Below are positions 36,279 through 44,916 of a stretch of DNA of 64,000 nt, piece by piece. Made by a program: the position numbers and the translations under genes. The notes beneath the pieces were generated by a model. It did no database searches and was not told where the DNA came from. It saw only the letters and a list, made by a program, of their open reading frames with translations. How positions within the stretch are numbered: position 1 is the stretch's first letter; the number at the start of each line of letters is the position of its first letter. The stretch is from Neisseria perflava (GTDB taxonomy: Bacteria > Pseudomonadota > Gammaproteobacteria > Burkholderiales > Neisseriaceae): assembly GCF_002863305.2 (NCBI RefSeq), contig NZ_CP136962.1:1674001-1738000 (forward strand), given 5' to 3'.

Positions 36279-36314
36279 AAAAGGCCGTCTGAAAAATTTC
36301 AGACGGCCTTTTTT
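36279..36314. terminator. DUS terminator between the small membrane protein and glnE
   Basis: A 16-bp perfect inverted repeat with a 2-nt loop ending in a T run serves the plus-strand gene at 36271; glnE ends at 36380 on the other strand. Confidence 0.85.
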
Positions 36315-36379
36315 ATATCTTCGGCAAAACAGTACCTACTTTATGTCCGAAAGTATGCCTTAATCGAATAAATTGCTAC

Positions 36380-39064
36380 TTATCCGAACTTCACTTCCAC
36401 CCCGAATACTTCCTGCCATAGTTTTCGCACGTTGCCATAGTGGGTCAGCAATTCGTCCGTCACTTCGGTTTTTTTGGCGTCGCGCAGTTTGGTGTTGTGT
36501 TGCTGCTGGCGGTAGAAGCGGTAGGCGGTGCGGCTTTGTTCAGCGAGGGTTTTGTCGATGAGGCCGCAATCGGCAGCGATGTTCAGCAGGGCGATGTTTC
36601 CGTAGTTGTCCAAGAGTTGCGGATACTGGCGGGCATGGGCAAGTATCAGATATTGGACAATAAATTCAACATCAACCACACCGCCGCGCGCGTATTTGAC
36701 GTTGCTGTCGGTCGGCGGATGGGTGGGGAACATTTTTTCGCGCATTTCGATGATTTCGCCTGCTAAAACGGTTTGGTCGCGTTCGGCAGTCAGCATTTCG
36801 GTGCGGATACGGTCAAAGGCCGTCTGAACATCAGGCGTACCGCAGATAAAACGGGCGCGGGTAAGGGATTGATGTTCCCATGTCCAGGCGTTTTCGCACT
36901 GGTATTTTTCAAAGGCGGCGATGCTGTGGGCGAGGAAGCCGGCGTCGCCGTTGGGGCGCAGGCGCAGGTCGGTTTCGTAAAGGCTGCCTGCACCGGTGGC
37001 GGCGGAAAGCCAGTTGGTCAGGCGGCGGGCAAGGCGGCTGTACACGTCGCCTGCATCGGGATGCGGATCGTTGTAAAGATAGACCAAGTCGAGGTCGGAG
37101 GAATAGCTGAGCTCTTTACCGCCCAGTTTGCCGTAGCCGATGATGGCGAATTGCGGCGTATCACGGTGTTTTTTGGGCATATCTGCCCACGCGCACGGCA
37201 CGGCGGCGGCGAGAATGGTGTCGGCAAGAGCGGAGAGCTGGTCGGAAAGTGATTCAACCGTCCACAATCCGGCAAGGTCTTGAACGGCGAGGCGGAAGAC
37301 TTGGGCGTGTTGGAAATGGCGCAGCGTGTCCATTTGCGCTTCGGTATCGCCGCCGCAGGCTTTGAGGTCGTTTGAAAGCGAGGCGGCAAGGGCTTGCCAG
37401 TCGAACGCGGTATCCAAAAGCTGGGCGCTGATGAGTTCGTCCAGCAGAATCGGATATTTGCTCAGATACGCCGCCGCCCATGAGCTTTGGCTCATGATTT
37501 GTGCTAGGTGCGCCAGGGTTTGCGGATGTTCGTTGAGGAAGGCGAGATAGGCGGAACGGCGGCTGATGTTTTCGAGGAAGTCAAACAGCCGCATCAGCGT
37601 ATCGGTCGGGTTGGGTTGCTCTGCCGCTGCCTGTACGAACAGCGGCACGATGGCGTCAAAACGCGGCTGGGCGTGGGCGGAAAGGTGGCGGTATTTATGG
37701 CCGTGCCGGATTTGGTCGAGCCTTGCGGCGATAGTTTCGGCATCAAACCCGTGTTCTTTCAGACGGCCTAGCCGCTCTTCTTCGTCGGGTTTTTCCTGCC
37801 ATGCCCACTGCCATTCGCTGTTGCTTTGCGTTTGTTCTTCGGGTTCGCTCAAGATTTCGTTGAACAACTGATTGACCTTGGTGCGGTGAATGTTGAGGCC
37901 GTCTGAAAAGGCGGCGTAGCTGTCGAAACCCATGCTTTCGGCGAGCAGTTGTTGCTGTTCGGGCAAGGCAGGCAGGGTTTGGGTTTGCTGGTCGTCCCAG
38001 TATTGCAGGCGGTGTTCAACGTCGCGCAGGAAGCGGTAGGCGGCAAGCAGGGTTTCGACGTTTTCAGACGGCATGATGCCCAGCTCGGCAAGTTTCTTCA
38101 GCGTTTCCTGCGTGCCTTTCAGTTGCAGCGCGCGCATTTGGCCGCCACGTATCATCTGGAAAATCTGGGCGATAAATTCAACTTCACGGATGCCGCCTGC
38201 GCCGAGTTTGATGTTGTCCGCCATGCCTTTTTTGCTAACTTCGCTGCGGATTTGGCGGTGCAAGTTGCGCATCGCTTCATACGCGCTGTAATCCAGATAT
38301 TTGCGGAACACAAAGGGGCGTACCAGCGCTTTGATGTCGTTCGGATACGGCGTAACCACGCGGCCTTTGCACCACGCATAGCGTTCCCATTCGCGCCCTT
38401 GCGTAATCAAATATTGTTCCAGCGCGGTTTCACTCAACACCAGCGCGCCCGAATCGCCGTCCGGCCGCAGCCGCATATCGACGCGGAACACCTGCCCGTC
38501 GGCGGTAATGTCGTTCAGCAGCGCAATCAGTTTCTGCCCGACTTTGGTGAAAAACTCTTGATTGCCGCGTTCGCGCCTGCCGTCGGTGTCGCCCGATTCG
38601 GGATAGATGAAAATCAAATCGATGTCGGAAGACACGTTCAACTCATAGCCGCCCGCCTTACCCATCGCCACCACGCTCAAATGCTGCGGCGATTTGGTAT
38701 AACGCCCGATCGGCGTGCCGTACATATCCCGATAATAAGCGTAGGCGAAATCCAGCGCAGTATTGACGGCAAAATCGGCAAACAGCGTAATCGTACGGGT
38801 CACTTCGTTCAAATCGCTGATGCGGTTGATATCGCGCACGATAATCTGCGACACCACATAACGGCGCAACTCGCGCAACTGCCGCGCCAATTCTTCCTCA
38901 TTTTCTTCCGCGCGGATTTTGTCCCAGTCAGCAAAGGCTTGAAAATCAGCTTCGGTCAAAACTTTGTCCAACATAGGCAGGAAAATTTCGGGCTTGAGTT
39001 TGCCTGAATCAAGGTTGCGGGCGAGAAAAAGGGAATAACGGCGGGCAGTATCGAGGCGGTTCAT
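36380..39064 (-). CDS. glnE: Glutamine synthetase adenylyltransferase / adenylyl-removing enzyme
   Basis: 894 residues with two nucleotidyltransferase domains. The N-terminal adenylyl-removase carries SSDIDLIFIYPE and LRPDGDSGALV; the C-terminal adenylylase carries YGKLGGKELSYSSDLDLVYLYND and LRLRPNGDAGFL. Both keep the catalytic DxD pairs. It modifies GlnA in response to PII and nitrogen status. Confidence 0.97.
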   Translation of the reverse strand: MNRLDTARRYSLFLARNLDSGKLKPEIFLPMLDKVLTEADFQAFADWDKIRAEENEEELARQLRELRRYVVSQIIVRDINRISDLNEVTRTITLFADFAVNTALDFAYAYYRDMYGTPIGRYTKSPQHLSVVAMGKAGGYELNVSSDIDLIFIYPESGDTDGRRERGNQEFFTKVGQKLIALLNDITADGQVFRVDMRLRPDGDSGALVLSETALEQYLITQGREWERYAWCKGRVVTPYPNDIKALVRPFVFRKYLDYSAYEAMRNLHRQIRSEVSKKGMADNIKLGAGGIREVEFIAQIFQMIRGGQMRALQLKGTQETLKKLAELGIMPSENVETLLAAYRFLRDVEHRLQYWDDQQTQTLPALPEQQQLLAESMGFDSYAAFSDGLNIHRTKVNQLFNEILSEPEEQTQSNSEWQWAWQEKPDEEERLGRLKEHGFDAETIAARLDQIRHGHKYRHLSAHAQPRFDAIVPLFVQAAAEQPNPTDTLMRLFDFLENISRRSAYLAFLNEHPQTLAHLAQIMSQSSWAAAYLSKYPILLDELISAQLLDTAFDWQALAASLSNDLKACGGDTEAQMDTLRHFQHAQVFRLAVQDLAGLWTVESLSDQLSALADTILAAAVPCAWADMPKKHRDTPQFAIIGYGKLGGKELSYSSDLDLVYLYNDPHPDAGDVYSRLARRLTNWLSAATGAGSLYETDLRLRPNGDAGFLAHSIAAFEKYQCENAWTWEHQSLTRARFICGTPDVQTAFDRIRTEMLTAERDQTVLAGEIIEMREKMFPTHPPTDSNVKYARGGVVDVEFIVQYLILAHARQYPQLLDNYGNIALLNIAADCGLIDKTLAEQSRTAYRFYRQQQHNTKLRDAKKTEVTDELLTHYGNVRKLWQEVFGVEVKFG

Positions 39065-39103
39065 AATCTTTGCCTGAATAAACAGAAAAGACCATCATAG
39101 CAA

Positions 39104-39124
39104 GGTTTCAGGCCGTCTGAAACC
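39104..39124. repeat. Single DUS extended into a hairpin between glnE and yggX
   Basis: GGTTTCAG-GCCGT-CTGAAACC is an 8-bp perfect stem whose 5-nt loop is the DUS core, so one uptake sequence supplies loop and arm. It lies between divergent start codons. Confidence 0.6.
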
Positions 39125-39192
39125 CACGCTTTCCCCTATCCGTGCAATCGGCTAAAATACCAACCTTTGCAACCCTACATAAGGAAACCGCC

Positions 39193-39468
39193 ATGACCCG
39201 TATGGTTCACTGCGTCAAACTCGGCAAAGAAGCCGAAGGCATGAAATTTCCGCCGCTGCCCAACGAATTGGGCAAACGCATTTTTGAAAACGTTTCCCAA
39301 GAAGCATGGATGGCTTGGACCCGTCACCAAACCATGCTCATCAACGAAAACCGCCTAAGCCTTGCCGATCCGCGCGCACGCGAATACCTCGCCCAGCAGA
39401 TGGAACAATACTTCTTCGGCGACGGCGCAGACGCCGTACAAGGCTATGTTCCGCAAGAGCCTAAATAA
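39193..39468 (+). CDS. yggX: Probable Fe(2+)-trafficking protein YggX
   Basis: 91 residues from the ATG at 39193, which has AAGGAAACC upstream. [13 protein letters not shown] with the conserved Cys, [24 protein letters not shown] and a C-terminal [15 protein letters not shown] match the YggX family. These proteins protect Fe-S clusters from oxidation and may carry labile iron. Confidence 0.95.
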   Translation: MTRMVHCVKLGKEAEGMKFPPLPNELGKRIFENVSQEAWMAWTRHQTMLINENRLSLADPRAREYLAQQMEQYFFGDGADAVQGYVPQEPK

Positions 39469-39482
39469 GCATTGAAAAAACC

Positions 39483-39517
39483 AAGGCCGTCTGAAACCCG
39501 ATTTTCAGACGGCCTTT
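39483..39517 (+). terminator. DUS terminator after yggX
   Basis: AAGGCCGTCTGAAA and its complement, 6-nt loop, 15 bp after the stop. Confidence 0.8.
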
Positions 39518-39633
39518 AAAATTCCCGATTGCCCCGCATATTAGGCAAATAGAACAGATAAATCATACAAACCCATGATTCTCTGTTAAAATCCAAATTT
39601 CATTCATTTTCAATCCACATTGGAGCAAACGCC

Positions 39634-40320
39634 ATGCAAAACGACGTTTACGACTATACCTCGCAAGGCTCGGTTGCCAAAAATACCGTCCTGCAAAAAA
39701 CCTACCGCCTGCTCGGCCTGTCTTTCATTCCTGCCATTGCCGGCGCGTTCTTTTCCGCCAAAACAGGCTTTAACATTTTCGCCATGTTCGGTTCATACTA
39801 TGTTGCCCTGGCCGCCTTCTTCGGCTTTTTCTACGGCATGACCTTCCTGATTGAGAAAAACCGTTACAGCAACGTCGGCGTAGCCCTGTTGATAATCTTC
39901 ACTTTCGGCATGGGCCTTGCCATCAGCCCTATGTTGCAATACACCCTGTCTATTAACAACGGCGCGCAAATCGTCGGTACGGCCGCCGCCATGACCGCCG
40001 GTGTATTCTTCACCATGTCCGCCATGGCACGCCGTACCACAATGAACATGAACAAACTCGGCAGCTTCCTCGGTGCCGGTGCCATCGTGCTCATGATTGC
40101 CGTTGTGGCCAACATCTTCCTCAACATCCCTGCCCTGAGCCTGACCATCGCGGCCGGCTTCGTTGTCTTCAGTTCCCTGATGATTATGTGGCAGGTGCGT
40201 GCCGTTATTGACGGCGGCGAAGACAGCCACATCAGCGCGGCGCTGACCATCTTCATCTCCATCTACAACATCTTCAGCAGCCTCTTGAGAATCCTCATCT
40301 CTATTAGTGGTGACGACTGA
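39634..40320 (+). CDS. Bax inhibitor-1 family membrane protein
   Basis: 228 residues, seven hydrophobic segments. The start MQNDVYDYTSQGSVAKNTVLQKTYRLL, a GTAAAMTAGVFFTMS segment and the C-terminal YNIFSSLLRILISISGDD are typical of the YccA/YbhL branch. Family members can form pH-sensitive Ca2+ leak pores or modulate FtsH; the bacterial role is poorly defined. An SD-like GGAG precedes the start. Confidence 0.93.
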   Translation: MQNDVYDYTSQGSVAKNTVLQKTYRLLGLSFIPAIAGAFFSAKTGFNIFAMFGSYYVALAAFFGFFYGMTFLIEKNRYSNVGVALLIIFTFGMGLAISPMLQYTLSINNGAQIVGTAAAMTAGVFFTMSAMARRTTMNMNKLGSFLGAGAIVLMIAVVANIFLNIPALSLTIAAGFVVFSSLMIMWQVRAVIDGGEDSHISAALTIFISIYNIFSSLLRILISISGDD

Positions 40321-40329
40321 TAAAGCTGC

Positions 40330-40361
40330 AAAGGCCGTCTGAAATTTCAGACGGCCTTTTT
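40330..40361 (+). terminator. Loopless DUS palindrome after the BI-1 gene
   Basis: AAAGGCCGTCTGAAA is directly abutted to its complement, giving a 30-bp perfect palindrome followed by T residues. Confidence 0.85.
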
Positions 40362-40427
40362 GATTTTTGACATCACCGGCAAACTCCCCTATCCTGAATG
40401 CCACACAAACCCCATTCCCAACTCAAA

Positions 40428-40940
40428 ATGACCACGACCACTCCGCGCCGTGCCGTGTACGCAGGCAGCTTCGACCCTCCCACCCTCGGCCATCTGTGGA
40501 TGATACAGGAAGCCCAATCCCTCTTTGACGAACTCATCGTCGCCATCGGCACCAATCCCGAAAAGCGCAGCACCTACACCATAGAAGAACGCCGCGCCAT
40601 GCTCGATGCCATTACCCACCCCTTCCCCAACGTCCGCATTAGCGTGTTTGAAAACCGCTTTTTGGTCGATTACGCCCGCGAAGCCAACGCCAATTTCATC
40701 GTCCGCGGCATCCGTTCCGCCGCCGACTACGAATACGAACGCTCGATGCGCTACATCAACAGCGACATCGCCCCCGAAATTTCCACCATATTCCTGATGC
40801 CGCCGCGCGAAATAGCCGAAGTGTCCTCCACCATGGTCAAAGGCTTGGTCGGTCCACAAGGCTGGCGCGACATGATAGGCCGCTACCTCCCCGACCCCGT
40901 CTATCAAAAAATCCTGCAAGACCACGAAACAAACGCATAA
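40428..40940 (+). CDS. coaD: Pantetheine-phosphate adenylyltransferase
   Basis: 170 residues from the ATG at 40428 ([19 protein letters not shown]). An ATG 10 codons upstream exists, but the family begins near [10 protein letters not shown]. The nucleotidyltransferase motif is [10 protein letters not shown], with [15 protein letters not shown] and [10 protein letters not shown] matching CoaD. It makes dephospho-CoA from 4'-phosphopantetheine. Note TLGH in place of the usual TxGH spacing text of enteric CoaD. Confidence 0.93.
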   Translation: MTTTTPRRAVYAGSFDPPTLGHLWMIQEAQSLFDELIVAIGTNPEKRSTYTIEERRAMLDAITHPFPNVRISVFENRFLVDYAREANANFIVRGIRSAADYEYERSMRYINSDIAPEISTIFLMPPREIAEVSSTMVKGLVGPQGWRDMIGRYLPDPVYQKILQDHETNA

Positions 40941-40944
40941 AACA

Positions 40945-40973
40945 AAGGCCGTCTGAAATGTTCAGACGGCCTT
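40945..40973. terminator. DUS terminator between coaD and the Yip1-like gene
   Basis: AAGGCCGTCTGAA and its complement, 3-nt loop, between convergent gene ends at 40940 and 40988. Confidence 0.85.
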
Positions 40974-40987
40974 CCAATTTCCATTGA

Positions 40988-41548
40988 TTATTTACGGGCA
41001 GACGTCAACGTCTGCAGGTTTTGATTCAACGTTTCCATGTCCAACCAACCGGCGGCAATAAACAGCATCAGAATCACCGTACCCATGCACAGCACGCCGA
41101 TACCATACAACAGATAACCCACCAAAACACGGCCCACCGTCGCATTCCCCATCCACATCAAACCGCGTACCTGCACCACAAAAACCCAAGCCTGCCACAG
41201 CAGCGCAAACGCAGCCAACGCCGGCACATACAACACCAGCAACAGCGGCAGCAGCAAAGCCTCAGACACCAAAATAAAGCCCCACAAAGGCAGCCGGGGC
41301 GCACCGTAATAATGCAGCACCTTGCGCATCGAGCGGCTCAACACCAACCATTTCACAATCACCAAAATCACCGACAGGCACACCGCCGCCGCGCCACTGC
41401 CAAACAAAGGCGACATGCTGGCCGCGTTCACCACACCCAACAGCAGCAACACCGCCGCCATCACCAAAGGCGAATACAAATACGTCTCCGGCGAACGATA
41501 GCGCAAACGCAAAACATCCCACATATCACGAACAAACACATACAGCAT
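40988..41548 (-). CDS. Yip1-like multispanning membrane protein
   Basis: 186 residues from the ATG at 41548 (MLYVFVRDMWDVLRLRYRSPE). A start 26 codons further upstream (41626) would place a complete DUS inside the coding region. About five hydrophobic segments follow a soluble N-terminal stretch, as in Yip1-domain proteins. Function unknown. A TACAAT element precedes the shorter start, supporting it. Confidence 0.7.
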   Translation of the reverse strand: MLYVFVRDMWDVLRLRYRSPETYLYSPLVMAAVLLLLGVVNAASMSPLFGSGAAAVCLSVILVIVKWLVLSRSMRKVLHYYGAPRLPLWGFILVSEALLLPLLLVLYVPALAAFALLWQAWVFVVQVRGLMWMGNATVGRVLVGYLLYGIGVLCMGTVILMLFIAAGWLDMETLNQNLQTLTSARK

Positions 41549-41698
41549 GGCATAAATCCAAAGCAAAAAAGCCGATTGTATCTTAGGCCGTCTGAAAATC
41601 AAACCGGTAAACCTAAAAACCGCCAATTAAAACGAAAAAATAATTCAATACAAAACAAAATCTTAATTTACCGCCTCAAAAATAAAGCCTGCAAACGC

Positions 41699-41727
41699 TT
41701 GCACAAGACAACGAAATTTGGTTTAAT
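41699..41727 (+). promoter_or_regulatory. Sigma-70 promoter of tRNA-Phe
   Basis: TTGCAC (41699-41704), a 17-bp spacer and TTTAAT (41722-41727) lie 26 bp before the tRNA. Confidence 0.65.
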
Positions 41728-41753
41728 TCACATCTCGCAACGAAATACGCGAA

Positions 41754-41829
41754 GGCCAGATAGCTCAGTTGGTAGAGCAACGGATTGAAAATCCGTGTGT
41801 CGGCGGTTCGATTCCGCCTCTGGCCACCA
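41754..41829 (+). tRNA. tRNA-Phe (anticodon GAA)
   Basis: 76-nt cloverleaf: acceptor GGCCAGA pairing with TCTGGCC, D-arm AGCTCAGTTGGTAGAGC, anticodon loop TTGAAAA, T-arm CGGTTCGATTCCG, and an encoded CCA. Confidence 0.97.
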
Positions 41830-41831
41830 CC

Positions 41832-41857
41832 AACCGCCTTGAAGCGGTTATTTTTTT
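41832..41857 (+). terminator. Terminator of tRNA-Phe
   Basis: AACCGC pairs with GCGGTT around CTTGAA and is followed by ATTTTTTT, immediately after the CCA. Confidence 0.85.
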
Positions 41858-41927
41858 ATCTATACGATTTGCACGCCATACTTAGCGCAAATCCTGCTCC
41901 AGACCATGCGTCCCGATTTCCACACAA

Positions 41928-41953
41928 GGCCGTCTGAAAAATTTCAGACGGCC
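41928..41953. repeat. Inverted DUS pair upstream of the darA-like gene
   Basis: GGCCGTCTGAAA and its complement with a 2-nt loop. It lies 70 bp beyond the tRNA-Phe terminator in a stretch (41858-42137) without a gene. Confidence 0.75.
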
Positions 41954-42076
41954 GTTGTTCATGTTGGCATGGCATAAAAATCCGCTTTACCGCCCCATTC
42001 CGACAGAATACGGCGCTTCCATCCAAATCGGCTGAAACCTTCGCGAACATACTGAATATGAATAAAGTTCAAGGCA

Positions 42077-42111
42077 GGTTGGTTTACTATATAATACCGT
42101 CCAAACCAACC
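42077..42111 (+). promoter_or_regulatory. Promoter embedded in a 9-bp inverted repeat, upstream of the darA-like gene
   Basis: GGTTGGTTT (42077-42085) and AAACCAACC (42103-42111) flank TATAAT at 42090-42095. The arms sit where a -10/+1-binding repressor would act. The region is 27 bp before the start codon. Confidence 0.65.
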
Positions 42112-42137
42112 ATAACTTACTCATTGCAGGGAAGATA

Positions 42138-43046
42138 ATGAAAAAAGTGCTGATTGTGCATTACTCGCAAACGGGGCAGCTCTCCAGCCTGGCTCGAAAT
42201 TTTGCCGCGCCGTTGCAAACAGCCGGGATACAGGTCGATTGCGTCAATATTGTACCGGAGCAGGCATTTCCGTTTCCATGGCCGTTTTGGCGTTTTTTCG
42301 ATACCTTTCCGGAAACCGTCCATTTAAAACCTGCCCCGATTCTGCCGCCGCAAATCCCATCCGAAGATTACGATGTGGTAGTCATTGCCTACACCGTTTG
42401 GTTCCTCTCTCCTTCGCAACCGATTACCGCCTTTTTGCAACGCGAAGAAACGCGCCGGCTGCTGGACGGCAAACCGGTCATCACGCTTATCGGCTGCCGC
42501 AATATGTGGCTGGGCGCGCAGGAAAAAATGAAATCTTTGCTGAAACAAAACGGCGCAAAACTCATCGGCAACATCGTAAAAATCGATGCCTGCAACAGCG
42601 CAGCAAGTTTCATTACCACGCCCGCATGGATGCTGACCGGCGACAAGCGCTATTTCCGCTCCCTGCCCTCTGCCGGCATTGCTGAAGAAGAATTGGCGGA
42701 TGCGGCGCGGTTTGGTACGAAATTGCGCGATGCGCTGTTAAACCAACAGCCTTTGGACGAAACCCTGTTTCAAAACATGGGCGCGGTGACAGTCAATGAA
42801 AAACTGATTTTCAGCGAACGTGCCGCCGGCCGCAGCTTCTTCGTCTGGGGCAAGCTTTTGATGGCGGCAGGCAGGATTTCTCCGCTTTTGCGCCGTGCGC
42901 TGCTGTGCTTCTACATCGTCTTTTTATTGACGATGATTTTGGTGGTTTTACCCGTCAGCGTAATTTTGAAAAAGCTGCTGCATCCGCTGCTCAAAGGCCG
43001 TCTGAAAAAGCTGGCAGATTATTATGAGCAACCGTCAGGCAGATGA
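42138..43046 (+). CDS. DarA-like protein (flavodoxin-fold, dialkylresorcinol-type)
   Basis: 302 residues. The N-terminus MKKVLIVHYSQTGQLSSLARNF is a flavodoxin phosphate loop. PFPWPFWRFFDTFPE and IAYTVWFLSPSQPITAF match what I recall of DarA proteins of dialkylresorcinol clusters. A membrane segment lies at about 250-275 (LLCFYIVFLLTMILVVLPVSV). In those clusters DarA aromatises the condensation product of DarB. A KAS III gene with an intact triad lies 300 bp downstream on the same strand, strengthening the call. A general flavodoxin/NAD(P)H-dehydrogenase role is the alternative. Confidence 0.72.
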   Translation: MKKVLIVHYSQTGQLSSLARNFAAPLQTAGIQVDCVNIVPEQAFPFPWPFWRFFDTFPETVHLKPAPILPPQIPSEDYDVVVIAYTVWFLSPSQPITAFLQREETRRLLDGKPVITLIGCRNMWLGAQEKMKSLLKQNGAKLIGNIVKIDACNSAASFITTPAWMLTGDKRYFRSLPSAGIAEEELADAARFGTKLRDALLNQQPLDETLFQNMGAVTVNEKLIFSERAAGRSFFVWGKLLMAAGRISPLLRRALLCFYIVFLLTMILVVLPVSVILKKLLHPLLKGRLKKLADYYEQPSGR

Positions 43047-43080
43047 TACGTTTCAGACGGCCTCAAACTAGGAATCCATC

Positions 43081-43326
43081 ATGCCCGAAGTTATCCACTA
43101 CCCCGAACGCCGTCGCTTTCAAATCGATATTGACGGTTTGGAAGCAGGCTATATCAGCTATACCGAACACAACGGCGGCTGGGACGTAAACCATACCGTG
43201 GTCTCGCCCAACTTCCGTCATCGCGGCATTGCCAAACTGCTGGTGAGCGCGCTGATGGAATACGCCGAAACACACCACATCCCGTTGACTGCAAGCTGCG
43301 ACTACGCGGCGCGGTTTATCGGTTGA
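43081..43326 (+). CDS. Small GNAT-type N-acetyltransferase (YidJ-like)
   Basis: 81 residues, half the usual GNAT length but typical of the minimal subfamily. NHTVVSPNFRHRGIAKLLVSALMEYAE contains the acetyl-CoA-binding RxxGxA. It lies 34 bp after the darA-like gene and 19 bp before the KAS III gene, so all three are probably one transcript. The substrate is unknown. Confidence 0.85.
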   Translation: MPEVIHYPERRRFQIDIDGLEAGYISYTEHNGGWDVNHTVVSPNFRHRGIAKLLVSALMEYAETHHIPLTASCDYAARFIG

Positions 43327-43345
43327 TTATTTTGACAACCACATC

Positions 43346-44512
43346 ATGACATCGAATAACACACTCAAAGACGTTTATCTCAACCGCGTTTCTGCCTTTT
43401 TGCCCAACGCCCCTGTCGGCAATGACGAAATGGAAGCCGTCCTCGGCATGGCAGGCGATGTGCCGTCACGCGTGCGCCGTATGATTTTGCGTTCCAACGG
43501 CATTTTGTCGCGCCATTACGCCATCGATCCCGAAAGCCGCCGCACGACGCACACCAATGCCGAATTGGCCGCCGAAGCGGTCAACGGCCTGTTTGCCCAA
43601 GGCGTTGCGGCAGAAACCGTCGGCAGCCTGGCCTGCGCCACTTCCTATCCCGACCAAACCATGCCCGGACACGGCGTGATGGTGCATGGTTTGCTGGATA
43701 TGCCGCCTTGCGAAGTGTTCAGCATGGCAGGCGTATGCGCGGCTGGTATGGCGGCGATGAAACACGCCTACAATGCCGTGCGTACCGGCGAACACGCACA
43801 TGCGGTTTCCGTTGCCTCTGAAAACGCCTCGGCAGTCATGCGCGGCGAAGTGTTTCAAAGTGAAACCGACCATAAAAAACTGGAAAACGCTTCCCCCGAA
43901 ATCGGTTTTGAAAAAGACTTTTTGCGCTGGATGCTGTCTGACGGCGCAGGCGCGGTGTATCTGTCCAACCGCCCCAATTCAGACGGCCTCAGCCTGAAAA
44001 TCCATTGGATAGACCTGCTTTCCTACGCCAACGAAATGCCGCCCTGTATGTATGCCGGCGCAGAATTCCGCGACGGCGTATTTGAAGGCTGGAAACACGC
44101 CGATGCCGATTACGGCCGCCGCCACAGCCTGATGTCGGTCAAGCAGGACGTCAAACTGCTGAACGAAAACATCGTCCGCTATACGGTGGAAAAACCCCTC
44201 TCCCAAATCGCCGCCAAACACGGCATCCGTGCCGAAGAAATCGATTGGTTCCTGCCCCACTACTCTTCCGGCTTTTTCCGCGACCGCCTTTCAGACGGCC
44301 TGAAAAACATCGGCTTCGACATTCCGCAGGAAAAATGGTTTACCAATCTGCACAGCAAGGGCAATACGGGTTCGGCCTCGATTTACATCATCCTTGAAGA
44401 ATTTATGCGCACTTTCCCCATCGAACACGGCCAAAAAATCCTGTGTTACGTTCCGGAAAGCGGACGCTTTTCAACATGTTTCATGCTTTTGGAAGCAGTA
44501 AAGGCCGTCTGA
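43346..44512 (+). CDS. Beta-ketoacyl-ACP synthase III (DarB-like)
   Basis: 388 residues, longer than FabH (about 320). The KAS III triad is intact: Cys131 in SMAGVCAAGM, His305 in WFLPHYSSG and Asn340 in SKGNTGSAS. The length and insertions at 160-190 and 240-270 fit the DarB subgroup, which condenses two beta-ketoacyl units to a dialkyl cyclohexanedione. Neighbourhood with a DarA-like gene supports this; housekeeping FabH is unlikely. Its stop codon is supplied by a DUS (44502-44513), whose last base begins the next gene. Confidence 0.78.
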   Translation: MTSNNTLKDVYLNRVSAFLPNAPVGNDEMEAVLGMAGDVPSRVRRMILRSNGILSRHYAIDPESRRTTHTNAELAAEAVNGLFAQGVAAETVGSLACATSYPDQTMPGHGVMVHGLLDMPPCEVFSMAGVCAAGMAAMKHAYNAVRTGEHAHAVSVASENASAVMRGEVFQSETDHKKLENASPEIGFEKDFLRWMLSDGAGAVYLSNRPNSDGLSLKIHWIDLLSYANEMPPCMYAGAEFRDGVFEGWKHADADYGRRHSLMSVKQDVKLLNENIVRYTVEKPLSQIAAKHGIRAEEIDWFLPHYSSGFFRDRLSDGLKNIGFDIPQEKWFTNLHSKGNTGSASIYIILEEFMRTFPIEHGQKILCYVPESGRFSTCFMLLEAVKAV

Positions 44513-44908
44513 ATGAAGATTGACGACATCCCTCAAGACAACAGCGCCAGCTACCACGGCCACCGCAAAGTCATCTACGGCACCCGCGACGGCCACTACG
44601 AAGCGGCCACCAGCAACGGTTGGCAGGATGAAGCCTACGCCACCGAAATGGCAGTGTGTGAACTCGATGCCCAAACACAGGCCGCGCGCGAAGCCGTCGA
44701 AAAAGGCGAATATTCGCCGCTGTACTACCATATGTTCCGCTGCCGTTATGATGAAACCGGCTTGGCCATGGCGGCAGGCGTATGGAAATGGCAGCTTCGC
44801 CGGCATTTCCGTCCCGAAGTATTCGCCAAACTACCGGCCAAAACCCTGCAAAAATACGCCGATGCCTGCCAAATCAGCATAGACAGCCTCAAACAAACCG
44901 ATATTTAA
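44513..44908 (+). CDS. Conserved hypothetical protein coupled to the DarB-like gene
   Basis: 131 residues beginning MKIDDIPQDNSASYHGHRKV; the ATG directly abuts the upstream TGA (TGAATG). No signal peptide or membrane segment. Acidic N-terminal half with many Tyr, and a helical C-terminal half (KWQLRRHFRPEVFAKLPAKTLQKYADAC). I do not recognise the family. Tight coupling suggests a partner of the DarA/DarB-like pathway. Confidence 0.7.
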   Translation: MKIDDIPQDNSASYHGHRKVIYGTRDGHYEAATSNGWQDEAYATEMAVCELDAQTQAAREAVEKGEYSPLYYHMFRCRYDETGLAMAAGVWKWQLRRHFRPEVFAKLPAKTLQKYADACQISIDSLKQTDI

Positions 44909-44916
44909 AGTCCCTC

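Noticed and set aside
41021-41788. 255-codon plus-strand frame opposite the Yip1-like gene, ending in tRNA-Phe
   Set aside because: His/Gln-rich antisense text that runs into a tRNA; no plausible protein.
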